NCBI GenBank assembly: GCA_017996625.1 | Contig: JAGOGO010000005.1 | Coordinates: 1-54,392, forward strand | Source of the DNA: Deltaproteobacteria bacterium | GTDB lineage: Bacteria; Desulfobacterota; WTBG01; JAGOGO01 | Direction of reading: 5' to 3' | Length of the DNA: 54,392 bases | In this document: positions 1-7,803 of the stretch, in pieces | Layout of the letters: each line of letters begins with the position of its first letter | Position numbering within the stretch: position 1 is the first letter of the stretch | The notes under the pieces: generated by a model | Seen by the model: only the letters and a program-made list of their open reading frames with translations | What the model was told of the DNA's origin: nothing | Databases searched by the model: none | Made by a program: the position numbers and the translations under genes

Positions 1-186
1 GATGCAGCAGAGGTCATCCATTCCGATATCAAGAAAGGCTTTATCCGCGCCGAAGTGATTGCCTATGATGATCTCCTGGCCGAGGGGTCATATGCCGCCG
101 CGAGAAGGAAAGGACTCGTCCGCCTGGAAGGAAAGACCTACAAGGTAGCGGACGGCGATATCATTAATTTCCGATTCAATGTGTAA
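1..186 (+). CDS. ychF: YchF redox-regulated P-loop ATPase, C-terminal fragment
   Basis: This is the last 61 residues of YchF, an Obg-family ATPase that associates with ribosomes; the rest lies before the window. The reading frame is open from base 1 and ends with TAA at 184-186. The fragment carries the TGS-domain end typical of YchF: AAEVIHSDIKKGFIRAEVI, then LVRLEGKTYKVADGDIINF and the terminal FRFNV. In the family the C-terminal TGS domain contributes to ribosome or RNA contact, while the G domain and coiled-coil hairpin are upstream. The gene runs towards the minus-strand tRNA-Val and its terminator. The identification is confident because this tail is highly conserved. Confidence 0.93.
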   Translation, partial: DAAEVIHSDIKKGFIRAEVIAYDDLLAEGSYAAARRKGLVRLEGKTYKVADGDIINFRFNV

Positions 187-321
187 TACGCGTCTGGTCA
201 AAGAGCCTGACTATAGAGTTCTTCCGGGTTCTCAGGTGCGATAGCGGAGGGGGTTTTGATGTTACCGATCCTTAACGCTCCCGGAATCCGCTTCCCTCCT
301 TCATTGTTGGTACAGGGGCGC

Positions 322-363
322 AAAAAAAAGAAAAAGGAGCCGCGGCCGTTTCCGCAACTCCTT
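322..363 (-). terminator. Intrinsic terminator of tRNA-Val
   Basis: Read on the minus strand, AAGGAGTTGCGG pairs with CCGCGGCTCCTT around a short loop, and the stem is followed by TTTCTTTTTTTT. It lies about 10 bases beyond the 3' end of the tRNA, as expected for a monocistronic tRNA transcript. Confidence 0.8.
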
Positions 364-374
364 GATTACAGTTA

Positions 375-446
375 TGGGCGGTATTGGGTTTGAACCAATG
401 ACTTCCACCGTGTGAGGATGGCACTCTCCCGCTGAGTTAACCGCCC
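375..446 (-). tRNA. tRNA-Val (anticodon CAC)
   Basis: The minus strand folds into a complete cloverleaf. The acceptor stem GGGCGGT pairs with ACCGCCC, there is an ACTC/GAGT D arm with AGCGGGA, and the anticodon stem CCATC/GGTGG carries the 7-base loop CTCACAC. The T arm is ATTGG/CCAAT with loop TTCAAAC. The anticodon CAC lies at 412-414 and reads GUG, valine. The discriminator base is A, and CCA is not encoded, so it must be added after transcription. A terminator follows directly and a promoter precedes it, so it appears to be a single-gene unit. Confidence 0.95.
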
Positions 447-462
447 GGGATTCGATGTTCTT

Positions 463-491
463 TTTGTATCAACATTTTCTGAGCAATGCAA
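463..491 (-). promoter_or_regulatory. Sigma-70-type promoter of tRNA-Val
   Basis: On the minus strand, TTGCAT (491-486), a 17-base spacer and TACAAA (468-463) lie upstream of the mature tRNA 5' end at 446. Spacing is ideal and distance to the gene is right; the -10 box is imperfect. Confidence 0.5.
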
Positions 492-525
492 GTGTTTTTC
501 TGGGCACTCTCCACGCACTATTCCC

Positions 526-555
526 TTGACACTTTTTCTTCTAACCTTCTATAGT
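526..555 (+). promoter_or_regulatory. Sigma-70 promoter of the MTAP gene
   Basis: A consensus TTGACA at 526-531 is followed after 18 bases by TATAGT at 550-555. The predicted transcript would start near 562, giving a leader of about 55 bases before the ATG at 618. The leader contains AAAGAGT...ACTCTTT (about 566-597), a possible weak hairpin. Confidence 0.7.
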
Positions 556-617
556 GAGAAAACTTAAAAGAGTTTTTCAAATCCGGCGACTCTTTCTAAA
601 CCTCATGGGGACCATCT

Positions 618-1403
618 ATGATCAAAATCGGTATTATCGGCGGCTCAGGGTTCGATGATCCGCGCTTTCTCGACAACATCAGCGAAATCAAAAAGCACAC
701 GCCCTACGGCGACACATCTGATTTTATTATCACCGGTACCTGTCACGGTCGCGATGTCGTGATCATTCCCCGGCATGGGAAAGGGCACCGCATTCAACCA
801 TCACTGGTAAATTTCCGGGCTAACGTATGGGCTATGAAAGACCTGGGAGTGACCCACATCTTAGCCACCACTGCAGTCGGATCGCTGCGGGAAGAGATAA
901 GACCCGGGCATCTGGTTTTTCCGGATCAGTTCATCGACCGCACGACCAATCGAAAATCGACTTTTTTTGAAGGCCACGAAGTCTGTCACATCTCCGTTGC
1001 TGATCCATTTTGCGAACGACTTCGCATTACGCTTGCGAAGGCTGCTCGAAATCTTGACCTTGATTATCACACGAAAGGAACCGTGATCACGATCGAAGGC
1101 CCGCGTTTTTCAACCCGAGCTGAAAGCCGCATGTACCAAGCCTGGGGCGCAGATGTGATCAATATGAGCACGGTGCCTGAAGTCGTTCTCGCCCGGGAGG
1201 CCGGAATCTGTTATGCCACCATCGCCATGAGCACCGATTACGACTGTTGGCACGAAAACGAGTGCGAAGTAACCTGGGATATGATCGCGCGCGTGATGAG
1301 CCGCAATGTCGAAAACGTCAAGAAGCTTCTGTTTGCTGCCATCCCTGTGGTCGATTTTGAAAAGTGTGCCTGCAAGGAAGCAATCAAGACAGCAATGGTC
1401 TAA
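618..1403 (+). CDS. mtnP: S-methyl-5'-thioadenosine phosphorylase
   Basis: This enzyme cleaves methylthioadenosine with phosphate to adenine and methylthioribose-1-phosphate, recycling the by-product of polyamine and related SAM-using reactions. The 261-residue protein has all PNP/MTAP family II signatures in order: phosphate loop GGSGF near residue 9, PRHGKGH near 52, TTAVGSLRE near 84, FPDQFIDRT near 102, and TIEGPRFSTRAES near 157. The region NMSTVPEVVLAREAGICYA ends in MSTDYDCW, where the Asp pair is the adenine-specific signature separating MTAP from 6-oxopurine PNP. ATG at 618 follows GGGG as a modest ribosome-binding site. It converges with a PNP gene at 1486. Length is normal for the family. 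Confidence 0.93.
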   Translation: MIKIGIIGGSGFDDPRFLDNISEIKKHTPYGDTSDFIITGTCHGRDVVIIPRHGKGHRIQPSLVNFRANVWAMKDLGVTHILATTAVGSLREEIRPGHLVFPDQFIDRTTNRKSTFFEGHEVCHISVADPFCERLRITLAKAARNLDLDYHTKGTVITIEGPRFSTRAESRMYQAWGADVINMSTVPEVVLAREAGICYATIAMSTDYDCWHENECEVTWDMIARVMSRNVENVKKLLFAAIPVVDFEKCACKEAIKTAMV

Positions 1404-1416
1404 GGTACTAGATCTC

Positions 1417-1432
1417 GCGGCGAGGACGCCGC
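1417..1432. terminator. GC hairpin between convergent MTAP and PNP genes
   Basis: GCGGCG-AGGA-CGCCGC forms a perfect 6-bp GC stem 14 bases after the MTAP stop. It has no T-run on either strand, so intrinsic termination is only possible, not shown. Confidence 0.3.
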
Positions 1433-1485
1433 TTCCACAAGGGTGAAGTGCAAGGTGCAAAGCTCAAGTATACGTCTTATGAGTC

Positions 1486-2322
1486 CTATATGTCGTATAT
1501 TTCAGTCAACCTTTCTAGCACTCCTTCAATAATGCGAACGATCCGAGATCCTGCATTCCGCACGGTCATGATGATATCTTCAAGCGGCGCCGGGGCGAGC
1601 GTTTCAGGAATGTTCACATTGGAGATAACCGAGAGGCCGAGAACCTCCATTTGACCATGCACGGCAGCAATGACTTCGGGCACGGTAGACATTCCGACTG
1701 CATCGCCTCCGATCATCCGGAGAAAGCGTGTTTCAGCAGGGGTTTCCAATGAAGGTCCGGAAACTGCTACATACACCCCGATATGGAAAGGGATCTGTTG
1801 CCTGCCGGCGCTCTCTGCTGCACGGGTAATCAGGGAACGGCTGTAGGGCTGATGCATCGAAGGAAACCTCACTCCCAGGCTCTCAACATTGGGGCCGCGC
1901 AAGGGATTCTGCCCGATCAGATTGATGTGGTCAGAGATAATCATGATGTCGCCGGCCGAGTAGCTCGGATCAAGTCCGCCGGCAGCGTTGGTAACAATAA
2001 GGCTCTTTGCACCGATCATCTTCATCAGGCGAACGGGAAAAACAACGTCTGCGAGCGAATAACCCTCGTAATAATGCACCCGGCCCTGCAAAATGACGAC
2101 TCGCTGGTGCCTCCAGGCGCCGAAGAGCAGATTGCCAAGGTGCGTCTCTACCGTAGCAAGAGGAAAATGCGGAATATCCCTATAGGGAATGATCACATCG
2201 GCGACAAAACCCTCGGCACAGGACGATAGCCCGGTACCGAGAACGATTGCCACTGTGGGTTCGAATGGTATTCGGCATCGAAGGTAATCGGCTGCTTCGA
2301 GCAGGGCTTCATCGATCGTCAT
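1486..2322 (-). CDS. punA: Purine-nucleoside phosphorylase, trimeric class
   Basis: This protein phosphorolyses purine nucleosides, mainly guanosine and inosine in this class, to base and ribose-1-phosphate. The 278-residue sequence shows GTGLSSCAEG near residue 29, LQGRVHYYEG near 79, TNAAGGLDPSYSAGDIMII near 111, and SGPSLETPAETRFLR near 188 with the base-binding Glu. VGMSTVPEVIAA follows, then ISNVN near 235 with the Asn typical of 6-oxopurine enzymes. ATG at 2322 follows AAGGGA five bases upstream. It is divergent from pheA and convergent with MTAP, so adenine-type and hypoxanthine/guanine-type salvage enzymes face each other. The gene symbol is the usual one for this class; exact substrate preference is not proven by sequence. 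Confidence 0.88.
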   Translation of the reverse strand: MTIDEALLEAADYLRCRIPFEPTVAIVLGTGLSSCAEGFVADVIIPYRDIPHFPLATVETHLGNLLFGAWRHQRVVILQGRVHYYEGYSLADVVFPVRLMKMIGAKSLIVTNAAGGLDPSYSAGDIMIISDHINLIGQNPLRGPNVESLGVRFPSMHQPYSRSLITRAAESAGRQQIPFHIGVYVAVSGPSLETPAETRFLRMIGGDAVGMSTVPEVIAAVHGQMEVLGLSVISNVNIPETLAPAPLEDIIMTVRNAGSRIVRIIEGVLERLTEIYDI

Positions 2323-2414
2323 CTGCGTCCCTTTTTATGATCAGTATTCGTCAGTTCAACACCTGCGATGACAGTCCCGGACACCCTCTCTGTACACTGG
2401 CGATGAAGAATTCA

Positions 2415-2443
2415 TTGCTAAGAGGCCATCCATTTGGCATAAT
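2415..2443 (+). promoter_or_regulatory. Sigma-70-type promoter upstream of pheA
   Basis: TTGCTA at 2415-2420, exactly 17 bases, then CATAAT at 2438-2443. The predicted start near 2450 gives a leader of about 40 bases before the ATG at 2489. No Phe-rich leader peptide or attenuator was seen. Confidence 0.55.
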
Positions 2444-2488
2444 ACACCAGCGGGACAAAAAAACATACACCTGCTTGCTGAGGGAGCC

Positions 2489-3565
2489 ATGTCATTCGAT
2501 GATGAGCTAAGGAAATACCGGGATGCCATCAACCGGATCGATGATCAAATGCTTGACCTCTTGTCTCAACGCGGTGAGCTGGTAAAACTGGTCTGGGCCT
2601 TCAAGGAAAAACACCAGGTCGAGCCGTACGTTGCCAGCCGAGAGAAAATGATTCACCAGCGACTTGAGAAGCTCAACCGCGGTCCTCTGAGCAATGAGAG
2701 CATCAAGACGATCTTTCAGGAAATCATGTCCGCTTGCCTGGCCTTGGAAAAACCTCTGAAAATTGCCTTCCTCGGCCCGGAGGCAACGTTTACTCACCAG
2801 GCGGCACTGAGCCATTTTGGTCAATCAGCGCAGTTTGTCGAGGTTTCCACTATTGGAGGAATCTTCGCTGAAGTTGAAAAAAAACAGTGTAGTTACGGTG
2901 TGGTTCCGGTCGAAAACTCCAATGAAGGCTCTGTTTACCAGACGCTCGATATGTTCATAGAGACCCCGCTCCGCATTTGTGGAGAAATCTCCCTGGTAAT
3001 TTCTCTCTACCTCATGAGCAGCGCGGAGCGCATCAGCGATGTCAAGGTGATTTACTCTCATCCTCAGGCACTGGCGCAGTGCAGCCGTTGGCTTGCCAAC
3101 AACCTTCCGGAAATACCGGTTCATTCAGCGCTGAGCACTGCGGTCGCTGCCCGGAAAGCAGCCGAGGAGGAAGGTGCAGCGGCAATTGCCAGCAAGCTGA
3201 CCGCAACGCTATACAACCTTCATGTATTGAAGGAGAAAATTGAAGATTTCGCACAGAACTACACCCGATTTTGGGTTATCGGAGCACAGAGTCCTGAACG
3301 CAGCGGCCACGACAAGACCTCGATCATGTTCGCTATTAAAGATGAGTCCGGTGCTCTTTGCAGCGCCATCGGCCCGTTGTCGCAGCATGGCATCAACATG
3401 ACCAAGATCGAATCCCGTCCCCTGAAAAATCATCCATGGGAATACATATTTTTTGCTGATGTCGAAGGTCATGTTGAAGATGCGAACATTAGCAATGCGC
3501 TGAAGGAAATCGAGGCACGAGCGAGCTTCCTGAAAATCCTCGGATCGTACCCGAGTGGCCTGTGA
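2489..3565 (+). CDS. pheA: Bifunctional chorismate mutase / prephenate dehydratase (P-protein)
   Basis: This enzyme converts chorismate to prephenate and then to phenylpyruvate, the route to phenylalanine. The 358-residue protein has an AroQ-type chorismate mutase domain at about residues 1-88, starting LRKYRDAINRIDDQMLDLL. The prephenate dehydratase domain spans about 92-270, with FLGPEATFTHQAA, the substrate motif VENSNEGSVYQTLDM, and NYTRFWVI containing the catalytic Thr-Arg-Phe. A C-terminal ACT domain at about 275-355 carries GALCSAIGPLSQHGINMTKIESRP, which binds Phe for feedback inhibition in the family. GGGAG precedes the ATG. It is the first gene of the aromatic run, 14 bases before hisC. 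Confidence 0.95.
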   Translation: MSFDDELRKYRDAINRIDDQMLDLLSQRGELVKLVWAFKEKHQVEPYVASREKMIHQRLEKLNRGPLSNESIKTIFQEIMSACLALEKPLKIAFLGPEATFTHQAALSHFGQSAQFVEVSTIGGIFAEVEKKQCSYGVVPVENSNEGSVYQTLDMFIETPLRICGEISLVISLYLMSSAERISDVKVIYSHPQALAQCSRWLANNLPEIPVHSALSTAVAARKAAEEEGAAAIASKLTATLYNLHVLKEKIEDFAQNYTRFWVIGAQSPERSGHDKTSIMFAIKDESGALCSAIGPLSQHGINMTKIESRPLKNHPWEYIFFADVEGHVEDANISNALKEIEARASFLKILGSYPSGL

Positions 3566-3579
3566 TAGGCTGCTGAACG

Positions 3580-4713
3580 ATGGAGATGACGATGTCACTA
3601 CCCGATGCCGGTCACCTGGTCCATGATGGAATTAAGCAGCTTAAACCGTATGTACCGGGTAAACCCCTGGAAGAGCTCGAGCGCGAATGCGGAATAACTA
3701 ATGCTATCAAGATGGCCTCCAATGAAAATCCATTGGGCCCGTCGCCACGCGCACTGGAGGCGCTTGGCGCAGCAATCCGATCGATTCATCGCTATCCTGA
3801 TGCTGCCTCCTACGCACTGAGGCATGCGCTTTCAGAGAAAATGGGCGTTCTCCCCGAGTGCATTCTGCCTGCAAATGGGTCGAATGAGATCCTCGAGCTC
3901 AGCGCCAAAGCCTTTTTGAGACCGGGGGATGAAGCGCTCATTCCGGCTCCCACCTTCTCGCTCTATGCCACGTTCACTCAGGTTATGAACGCTGTCCCGA
4001 TCACGGTGCCTTTAAAAGATTTTGCCATAGATCTGGATATGGTCCTCAGCCGCGTGAATGAGAAAACCAGGATGATATTTATCAACAACCCGAATAATCC
4101 AACTGGTACTGTTATCACTCGAAGTGCCTTCGAACGTTTCCTCTCTGCTCTTCCCGAAAACGTGATCGTAATCCTCGATGAAGCGTATCGTGAGTTCGTC
4201 ACGACTGAGGATACTCCTCATGGTGAGGACTACCTCGGAGGGCCGGCTTGGGTTATCACCATGAGGACCTTTTCTAAAATCTATGGTCTTGCCGGACTGC
4301 GAATCGGCTATGGACTCGCGGCCCAGGGGATTATCGGGCTGTTCAACAAAATCCGGCAGCCATTTAATGTCAATTTGCTCGCCCAGATCGCCGCAACCGC
4401 GGCGTTGGCGGACGAAGAGCACGTTGCCCGCACTCAAAGGGTCGTTTCTGAAGGTCTTCAATTCTTTTATCGTGAGCTGGATGCTCTCGGCATTTCCTAC
4501 ATTCCCACTCAGTCAAATTACCTCATGATTCAGGTCAACCGGCTAGCTGACGAGATTTATCAGGCCATGCTCCGGAGGGGTGTCATTATTCGTCCGCTCA
4601 CCTCCTTCGGGTATCCCTATTCAATTCGAATCAATGCCGGTACCCCGGACGAAAACAGGCGCTGCCTGAGCAGCCTGAAGGACGTTCTTGCGAGAGGTGC
4701 TACCCGAGAATGA
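3580..4713 (+). CDS. hisC: Histidinol-phosphate / aromatic aminotransferase, HisC family (PLP)
   Basis: This is a PLP-dependent fold-type I aminotransferase of 377 residues. Visible motifs are SNENPLGPSPRALEAL near residue 47, a Tyr in HRYPDAASYALR, ANGSNEILELSAKAF near 99, NNPNNPTGTVI near 163, VILDEAYREF near 190, and the PLP-lysine segment TFSKIYGLAGLRIGYG near 227. Its place between pheA and tyrA suggests that it also, or mainly, transaminates phenylpyruvate and hydroxyphenylpyruvate; HisC-family enzymes often accept aromatic 2-oxoacids. Three in-frame ATGs lie at 3580, 3586 and 3592, and the true start cannot be told. The stop overlaps the tyrA start as ATGA, indicating translational coupling. 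Confidence 0.88.
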   Translation: MEMTMSLPDAGHLVHDGIKQLKPYVPGKPLEELERECGITNAIKMASNENPLGPSPRALEALGAAIRSIHRYPDAASYALRHALSEKMGVLPECILPANGSNEILELSAKAFLRPGDEALIPAPTFSLYATFTQVMNAVPITVPLKDFAIDLDMVLSRVNEKTRMIFINNPNNPTGTVITRSAFERFLSALPENVIVILDEAYREFVTTEDTPHGEDYLGGPAWVITMRTFSKIYGLAGLRIGYGLAAQGIIGLFNKIRQPFNVNLLAQIAATAALADEEHVARTQRVVSEGLQFFYRELDALGISYIPTQSNYLMIQVNRLADEIYQAMLRRGVIIRPLTSFGYPYSIRINAGTPDENRRCLSSLKDVLARGATRE

Positions 4714-5570
4714 CATTCCTCTTTGATACCATTGCTGTCGTTGGCGTCGGTCTGATCGGAGGCTCCCTGGCACGTGCAGTGCGCACAAACCGACTCGCCC
4801 GTTCTATTACGGGAATCGATACCGACACCCGGAATTTGCGGCTGGCTGAAGAACTCGGCGTTGTAGACACCGGCACCGCCGATCTCAGCCACGGCGTCCG
4901 AGACGCGAACCTGGTGGTTATCGCTACCCCCGTACGCTCTATTGTTCCCCTAACCGAACAGATCTCTCGTTTCGCAGCACGGGATGCGATCATTACTGAC
5001 ACCGGCAGCGTAAAGGGAGAAATCGTTCGCGGTGTTGAAGCACTGAATCTCTCTGGGGTATCGTTTGTAGCTGGACACCCTATTGCAGGAACTGAACGAT
5101 CAGGAGTTGCGGCGGCTGATGCGTCTTTATTTCAAAAACGGAAAACCATTCTTACTCCAACCGGCCTGACCGATGTGGTCTCGCTCCAGACGGTCAGACG
5201 CCTTTGGGAGTCAGTCGGATCCGATGTCATCTTCCTCGACTGCGACCTCCATGACCAGATTTTCGGCGCGGTCAGCCACTTGCCTCACTACATCGCTTTT
5301 TCTCTGGTATCGTACCTTGGCTCTCTTCAGGGAATCACTGATGACCTTTTGCAGTTCTCTGCCGGAGGCCTTAAGGATTTTACTCGCATTGCTGCCAGTG
5401 ATCCTACAATGTGGACGGACATTGCGCTCATGAACTCGTCTGTCATCATGGAATTTATTGATGGATACCAAGAAGCTCTGAGTTCCTTGAAGGATCTGAT
5501 AGGAAGCGGGAATGCTGATGCACTGCTGGCAGCATTAACCAATGCTCAGGCGCTCAGAAAGGGCATCTAA
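4710..5570 (+). CDS. tyrA: Prephenate dehydrogenase
   Basis: This enzyme oxidatively decarboxylates prephenate with NAD(P) to 4-hydroxyphenylpyruvate in tyrosine synthesis. The 286-residue protein begins with a Rossmann fold, VVGVGLIGGSLARAV, with the GxGxxG glycines at residues 12, 14 and 17. It contains DTGSVKGEIV near 98 and the catalytic-region motif AGHPIAGTERSG near 124, followed by the helical dimer domain with AVSHLPHYIAFSLV near 193 and FSAGGLKDFTRIAASDP near 217. There is no ACT domain at the C terminus. ATG overlaps the hisC stop in ATGA. Length is typical for the monofunctional type. Confidence 0.93.
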   Translation: MTFLFDTIAVVGVGLIGGSLARAVRTNRLARSITGIDTDTRNLRLAEELGVVDTGTADLSHGVRDANLVVIATPVRSIVPLTEQISRFAARDAIITDTGSVKGEIVRGVEALNLSGVSFVAGHPIAGTERSGVAAADASLFQKRKTILTPTGLTDVVSLQTVRRLWESVGSDVIFLDCDLHDQIFGAVSHLPHYIAFSLVSYLGSLQGITDDLLQFSAGGLKDFTRIAASDPTMWTDIALMNSSVIMEFIDGYQEALSSLKDLIGSGNADALLAALTNAQALRKGI

Positions 5571-5583
5571 CAAAAGCCGTTTT

Positions 5584-5612
5584 CTCATCCACAGCAGCAT
5601 GCTATGGATGAG
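5584..5612 (+). other. Hairpin after tyrA
   Basis: CTCATCCA pairs with TGGATGAG, and the loop contains the self-complementary AGCATGCT. It lies 13 bases after the tyrA stop. No T-run follows, so it may end the upstream transcript weakly or stabilise its 3' end. Confidence 0.35.
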
Positions 5613-5761
5613 GAGAAGGAAACCACGGATCGGAATTCGTTCCTACAGCTTTCATTTTTAGATAACAGGGAACAATGAACAAGTTGACTGTCATCCTCAT
5701 GGTGAAGCGTTATTCAAGTGTCATCCTGAATCCATTTCGAGATCTAAGATAAAATAAACGT

Positions 5762-5790
5762 TTGACTTTCCTTCTCAGGACGAATATTAT
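5762..5790 (+). promoter_or_regulatory. Sigma-70 promoter for aroA-cmk-rpsA
   Basis: TTGACT at 5762-5767, 17 bases, TATTAT at 5785-5790. It would start transcription near 5797, 26 bases before the GTG of aroA. It lies in the 252-base gap after tyrA, implying that the ribosomal protein gene is not dependent on the pheA promoter. Confidence 0.7.
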
Positions 5791-5822
5791 AGCTGATTAC
5801 ACATATTAGGCTGAAAATAGTC

Positions 5823-7109
5823 GTGGCACAGAACACTATTGAGACAATTCGCACACTTAGGGGAACAGTCCGCGTCCCGGGCGACAAGTCCATTTCCCAC
5901 CGAGCAGTAATCCTCGGCGCGCTTTCGTCGGGGAAAACCCGTATTTCCAATTTCTGCAGCGGTGATGATACCTCTCGAACAGTCCAGGCTTTTCGCTCGC
6001 TCGGTGTCTCTGCAGAGACCGATGGTAGCGATGTCCTCATTTGGGGCAAGGGAATTACGGCACTCCAAGAGCCACCTGACGTGCTCGACTTGGGAAATTC
6101 GGGTACTACCACCCGGTTGATGGCCGGCGTACTGAGCGGGCAGCCGTTTTTGTCGGTACTTACCGGCGACGCTTCTCTGCGAAGCCGGCCGATGCGAAGA
6201 GTTGTTGCGCCTCTGCGGCTCATGGGTGCAACCATTGACGGAAGAAAGAGCGGTGACTATGCGCCCCTGACTATTCGCGGCCGCCGCTTGGCGCCACTTC
6301 ATTATGATCTTCCGGTAGCCAGCGCTCAGGTCAAATCAGCGCTTCTGCTCGCTGCTCTGTATGCAGAAGGCGTTACCTGCCTCACCGAGCCGTCGGAAAC
6401 ACGCGACCATACGGAGCGGATGCTGAAGGCAGCAGGTGCTCTGATCGAGTGCGAGGGCACGCTCATCCGCATTGAGGGAGGCGCTGAGCTGCAGCCTCTG
6501 GATGTGCATGTTCCCGGTGATATTTCGTCAGCTTCTTTTCTTCTTGTCGCTGCGTCTATCGTGCCGGAATCAGAGATTGTCATCAGCGATGTCGGAATTA
6601 ACCCGACCCGGACCGGCGTGCTGGATGTACTGAGGCAAATGGGTGCGGATATAGAAATCTCCCATGTAAAGGAACGCGACGGCGAGCCCCGGGCAGATCT
6701 CACCGTGCGCCGGGCGGAGCTCAGAGGTACAACTATCGAAGGTCCGCTTATTCCGAGGACTATCGACGAACTTCCGGTCCTGGCCATAGCTGCTGCCTTT
6801 GCGCAAGGAACGACCATCTTACGGGATGCTCAGGAACTGCGCATAAAGGAGAGCGACAGGATCAGTGCTCTGGTGGACGGCTTGAGGGCCATGGGGTCAC
6901 AGGTTGAGGAATCTCCCGACGGAATGGTTATTGCCGGTAGGGAAAAACTCCAGGGGGCAAAGGTTCGCAGCTACGGCGATCATCGAATAGCTATGGCTTT
7001 TGCAGTTGCAGGACTTGCTGCGTCCGGCCAGACCATCATTGATGACACCGACGCTGTGCTTACTTCATATCCGGAGTTCTTTGAGACACTCCGATTTCTT
7101 TCGGTTTGA
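5823..7109 (+). CDS. aroA: 3-phosphoshikimate 1-carboxyvinyltransferase (EPSP synthase), class II motifs
   Basis: This enzyme joins PEP and shikimate-3-phosphate to give EPSP in the shikimate pathway. The 428-residue protein starts at GTG (5823). Motifs in order are PGDKSISHRAVILGAL near residue 19, LGNSGTTTRLMAGVLSG near 91, RSRPMRR near 120, SAQVKSALLLAALYAEG near 166, ETRDHTERML near 192, GINPTRTGVLDVL near 258, ELRIKESDRI near 338 and YGDHRIAMA near 385. The four short signatures GDKS, SAQVK, RDHTE and NPTR match the published class II pattern (as in Bacillus and Agrobacterium CP4 enzymes) rather than the E. coli class I pattern. The start has only a weak upstream GG motif. cmk follows 10 bases later. 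Confidence 0.94.
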   Translation: MAQNTIETIRTLRGTVRVPGDKSISHRAVILGALSSGKTRISNFCSGDDTSRTVQAFRSLGVSAETDGSDVLIWGKGITALQEPPDVLDLGNSGTTTRLMAGVLSGQPFLSVLTGDASLRSRPMRRVVAPLRLMGATIDGRKSGDYAPLTIRGRRLAPLHYDLPVASAQVKSALLLAALYAEGVTCLTEPSETRDHTERMLKAAGALIECEGTLIRIEGGAELQPLDVHVPGDISSASFLLVAASIVPESEIVISDVGINPTRTGVLDVLRQMGADIEISHVKERDGEPRADLTVRRAELRGTTIEGPLIPRTIDELPVLAIAAAFAQGTTILRDAQELRIKESDRISALVDGLRAMGSQVEESPDGMVIAGREKLQGAKVRSYGDHRIAMAFAVAGLAASGQTIIDDTDAVLTSYPEFFETLRFLSV

Positions 7110-7119
7110 TCACAACGCC

Positions 7120-7803
7120 ATGAAGCCTATAGTGATCACCATCGATGGGCCTTCAGGCGCTGGCAAAAGCAGCGTCAGCCACCGTCTTGCTGAGCGACTT
7201 GGCTACTATCACCTGGATTCAGGTGCGTTATATCGTGTCGCAGCGTTCGAGGCTCGAGCCCGCGGCATTGACGATAGCGACGACTCGGCGCTTCAGAACC
7301 TCTGCGATACGCTCGATATTTCCTTCCGCATGGAAGGCGGCGTGCCGAGGATTCTGAGCAGTGGAAGAGATATGACTGACCTCATTCGAACCCCGGAGAT
7401 CAGCATGCTCGCGTCTCGAATTTCCACGCGCAAAGTCGTCCGTGATTGCGTGACAGCTCTACAAAGGAAACTGGGCGAAAAAACAAACCTCGTCCTCGAA
7501 GGACGAGACGCGGGGACAGTCGTCTTTCCTCAAGCCCAGGTGAAGTTCTTCCTGAATGCATCGCCGCAGGAACGCGGAAGGAGGCGTTATCATGAGCTGC
7601 TTGAAAAAGGATTAGCGGTACGCATTGAGGAGGTAACTGCAGAGATCATCCAACGCGATCACAATGACACTTCGAGACAACATGCACCTCTGGCACCTGC
7701 AGAGGATGCAGTAGTGATTGACTCCACCGCCATGACCATCGAGGAAGTCATCGACACTATGGTGGAAGTCATCGAATTTAAATCACCTAGGGGGTATAAC
7801 TGA
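7120..7803 (+). CDS. cmk: Cytidylate kinase
   Basis: This enzyme phosphorylates CMP and dCMP with ATP. ATG at 7120 is chosen because the protein then begins MKPIVITIDGPSGAGKSS, placing the Walker A loop at residues 10-18 as in the family; an upstream in-frame extension would run inside aroA. The 227-residue protein has YYHLDSGALYRVAAFEA near 28, RTPEISMLASRIS near 90, VLEGRDAGTVVFP near 126, and NASPQERGRRRYHEL near 144. It is 10 bases after aroA without a clear ribosome-binding site, so coupling is likely, and its stop codon directly abuts the rpsA start. In many relatives ispH sits between cmk and rpsA; it is absent here. Confidence 0.94.
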   Translation: MKPIVITIDGPSGAGKSSVSHRLAERLGYYHLDSGALYRVAAFEARARGIDDSDDSALQNLCDTLDISFRMEGGVPRILSSGRDMTDLIRTPEISMLASRISTRKVVRDCVTALQRKLGEKTNLVLEGRDAGTVVFPQAQVKFFLNASPQERGRRRYHELLEKGLAVRIEEVTAEIIQRDHNDTSRQHAPLAPAEDAVVIDSTAMTIEEVIDTMVEVIEFKSPRGYN

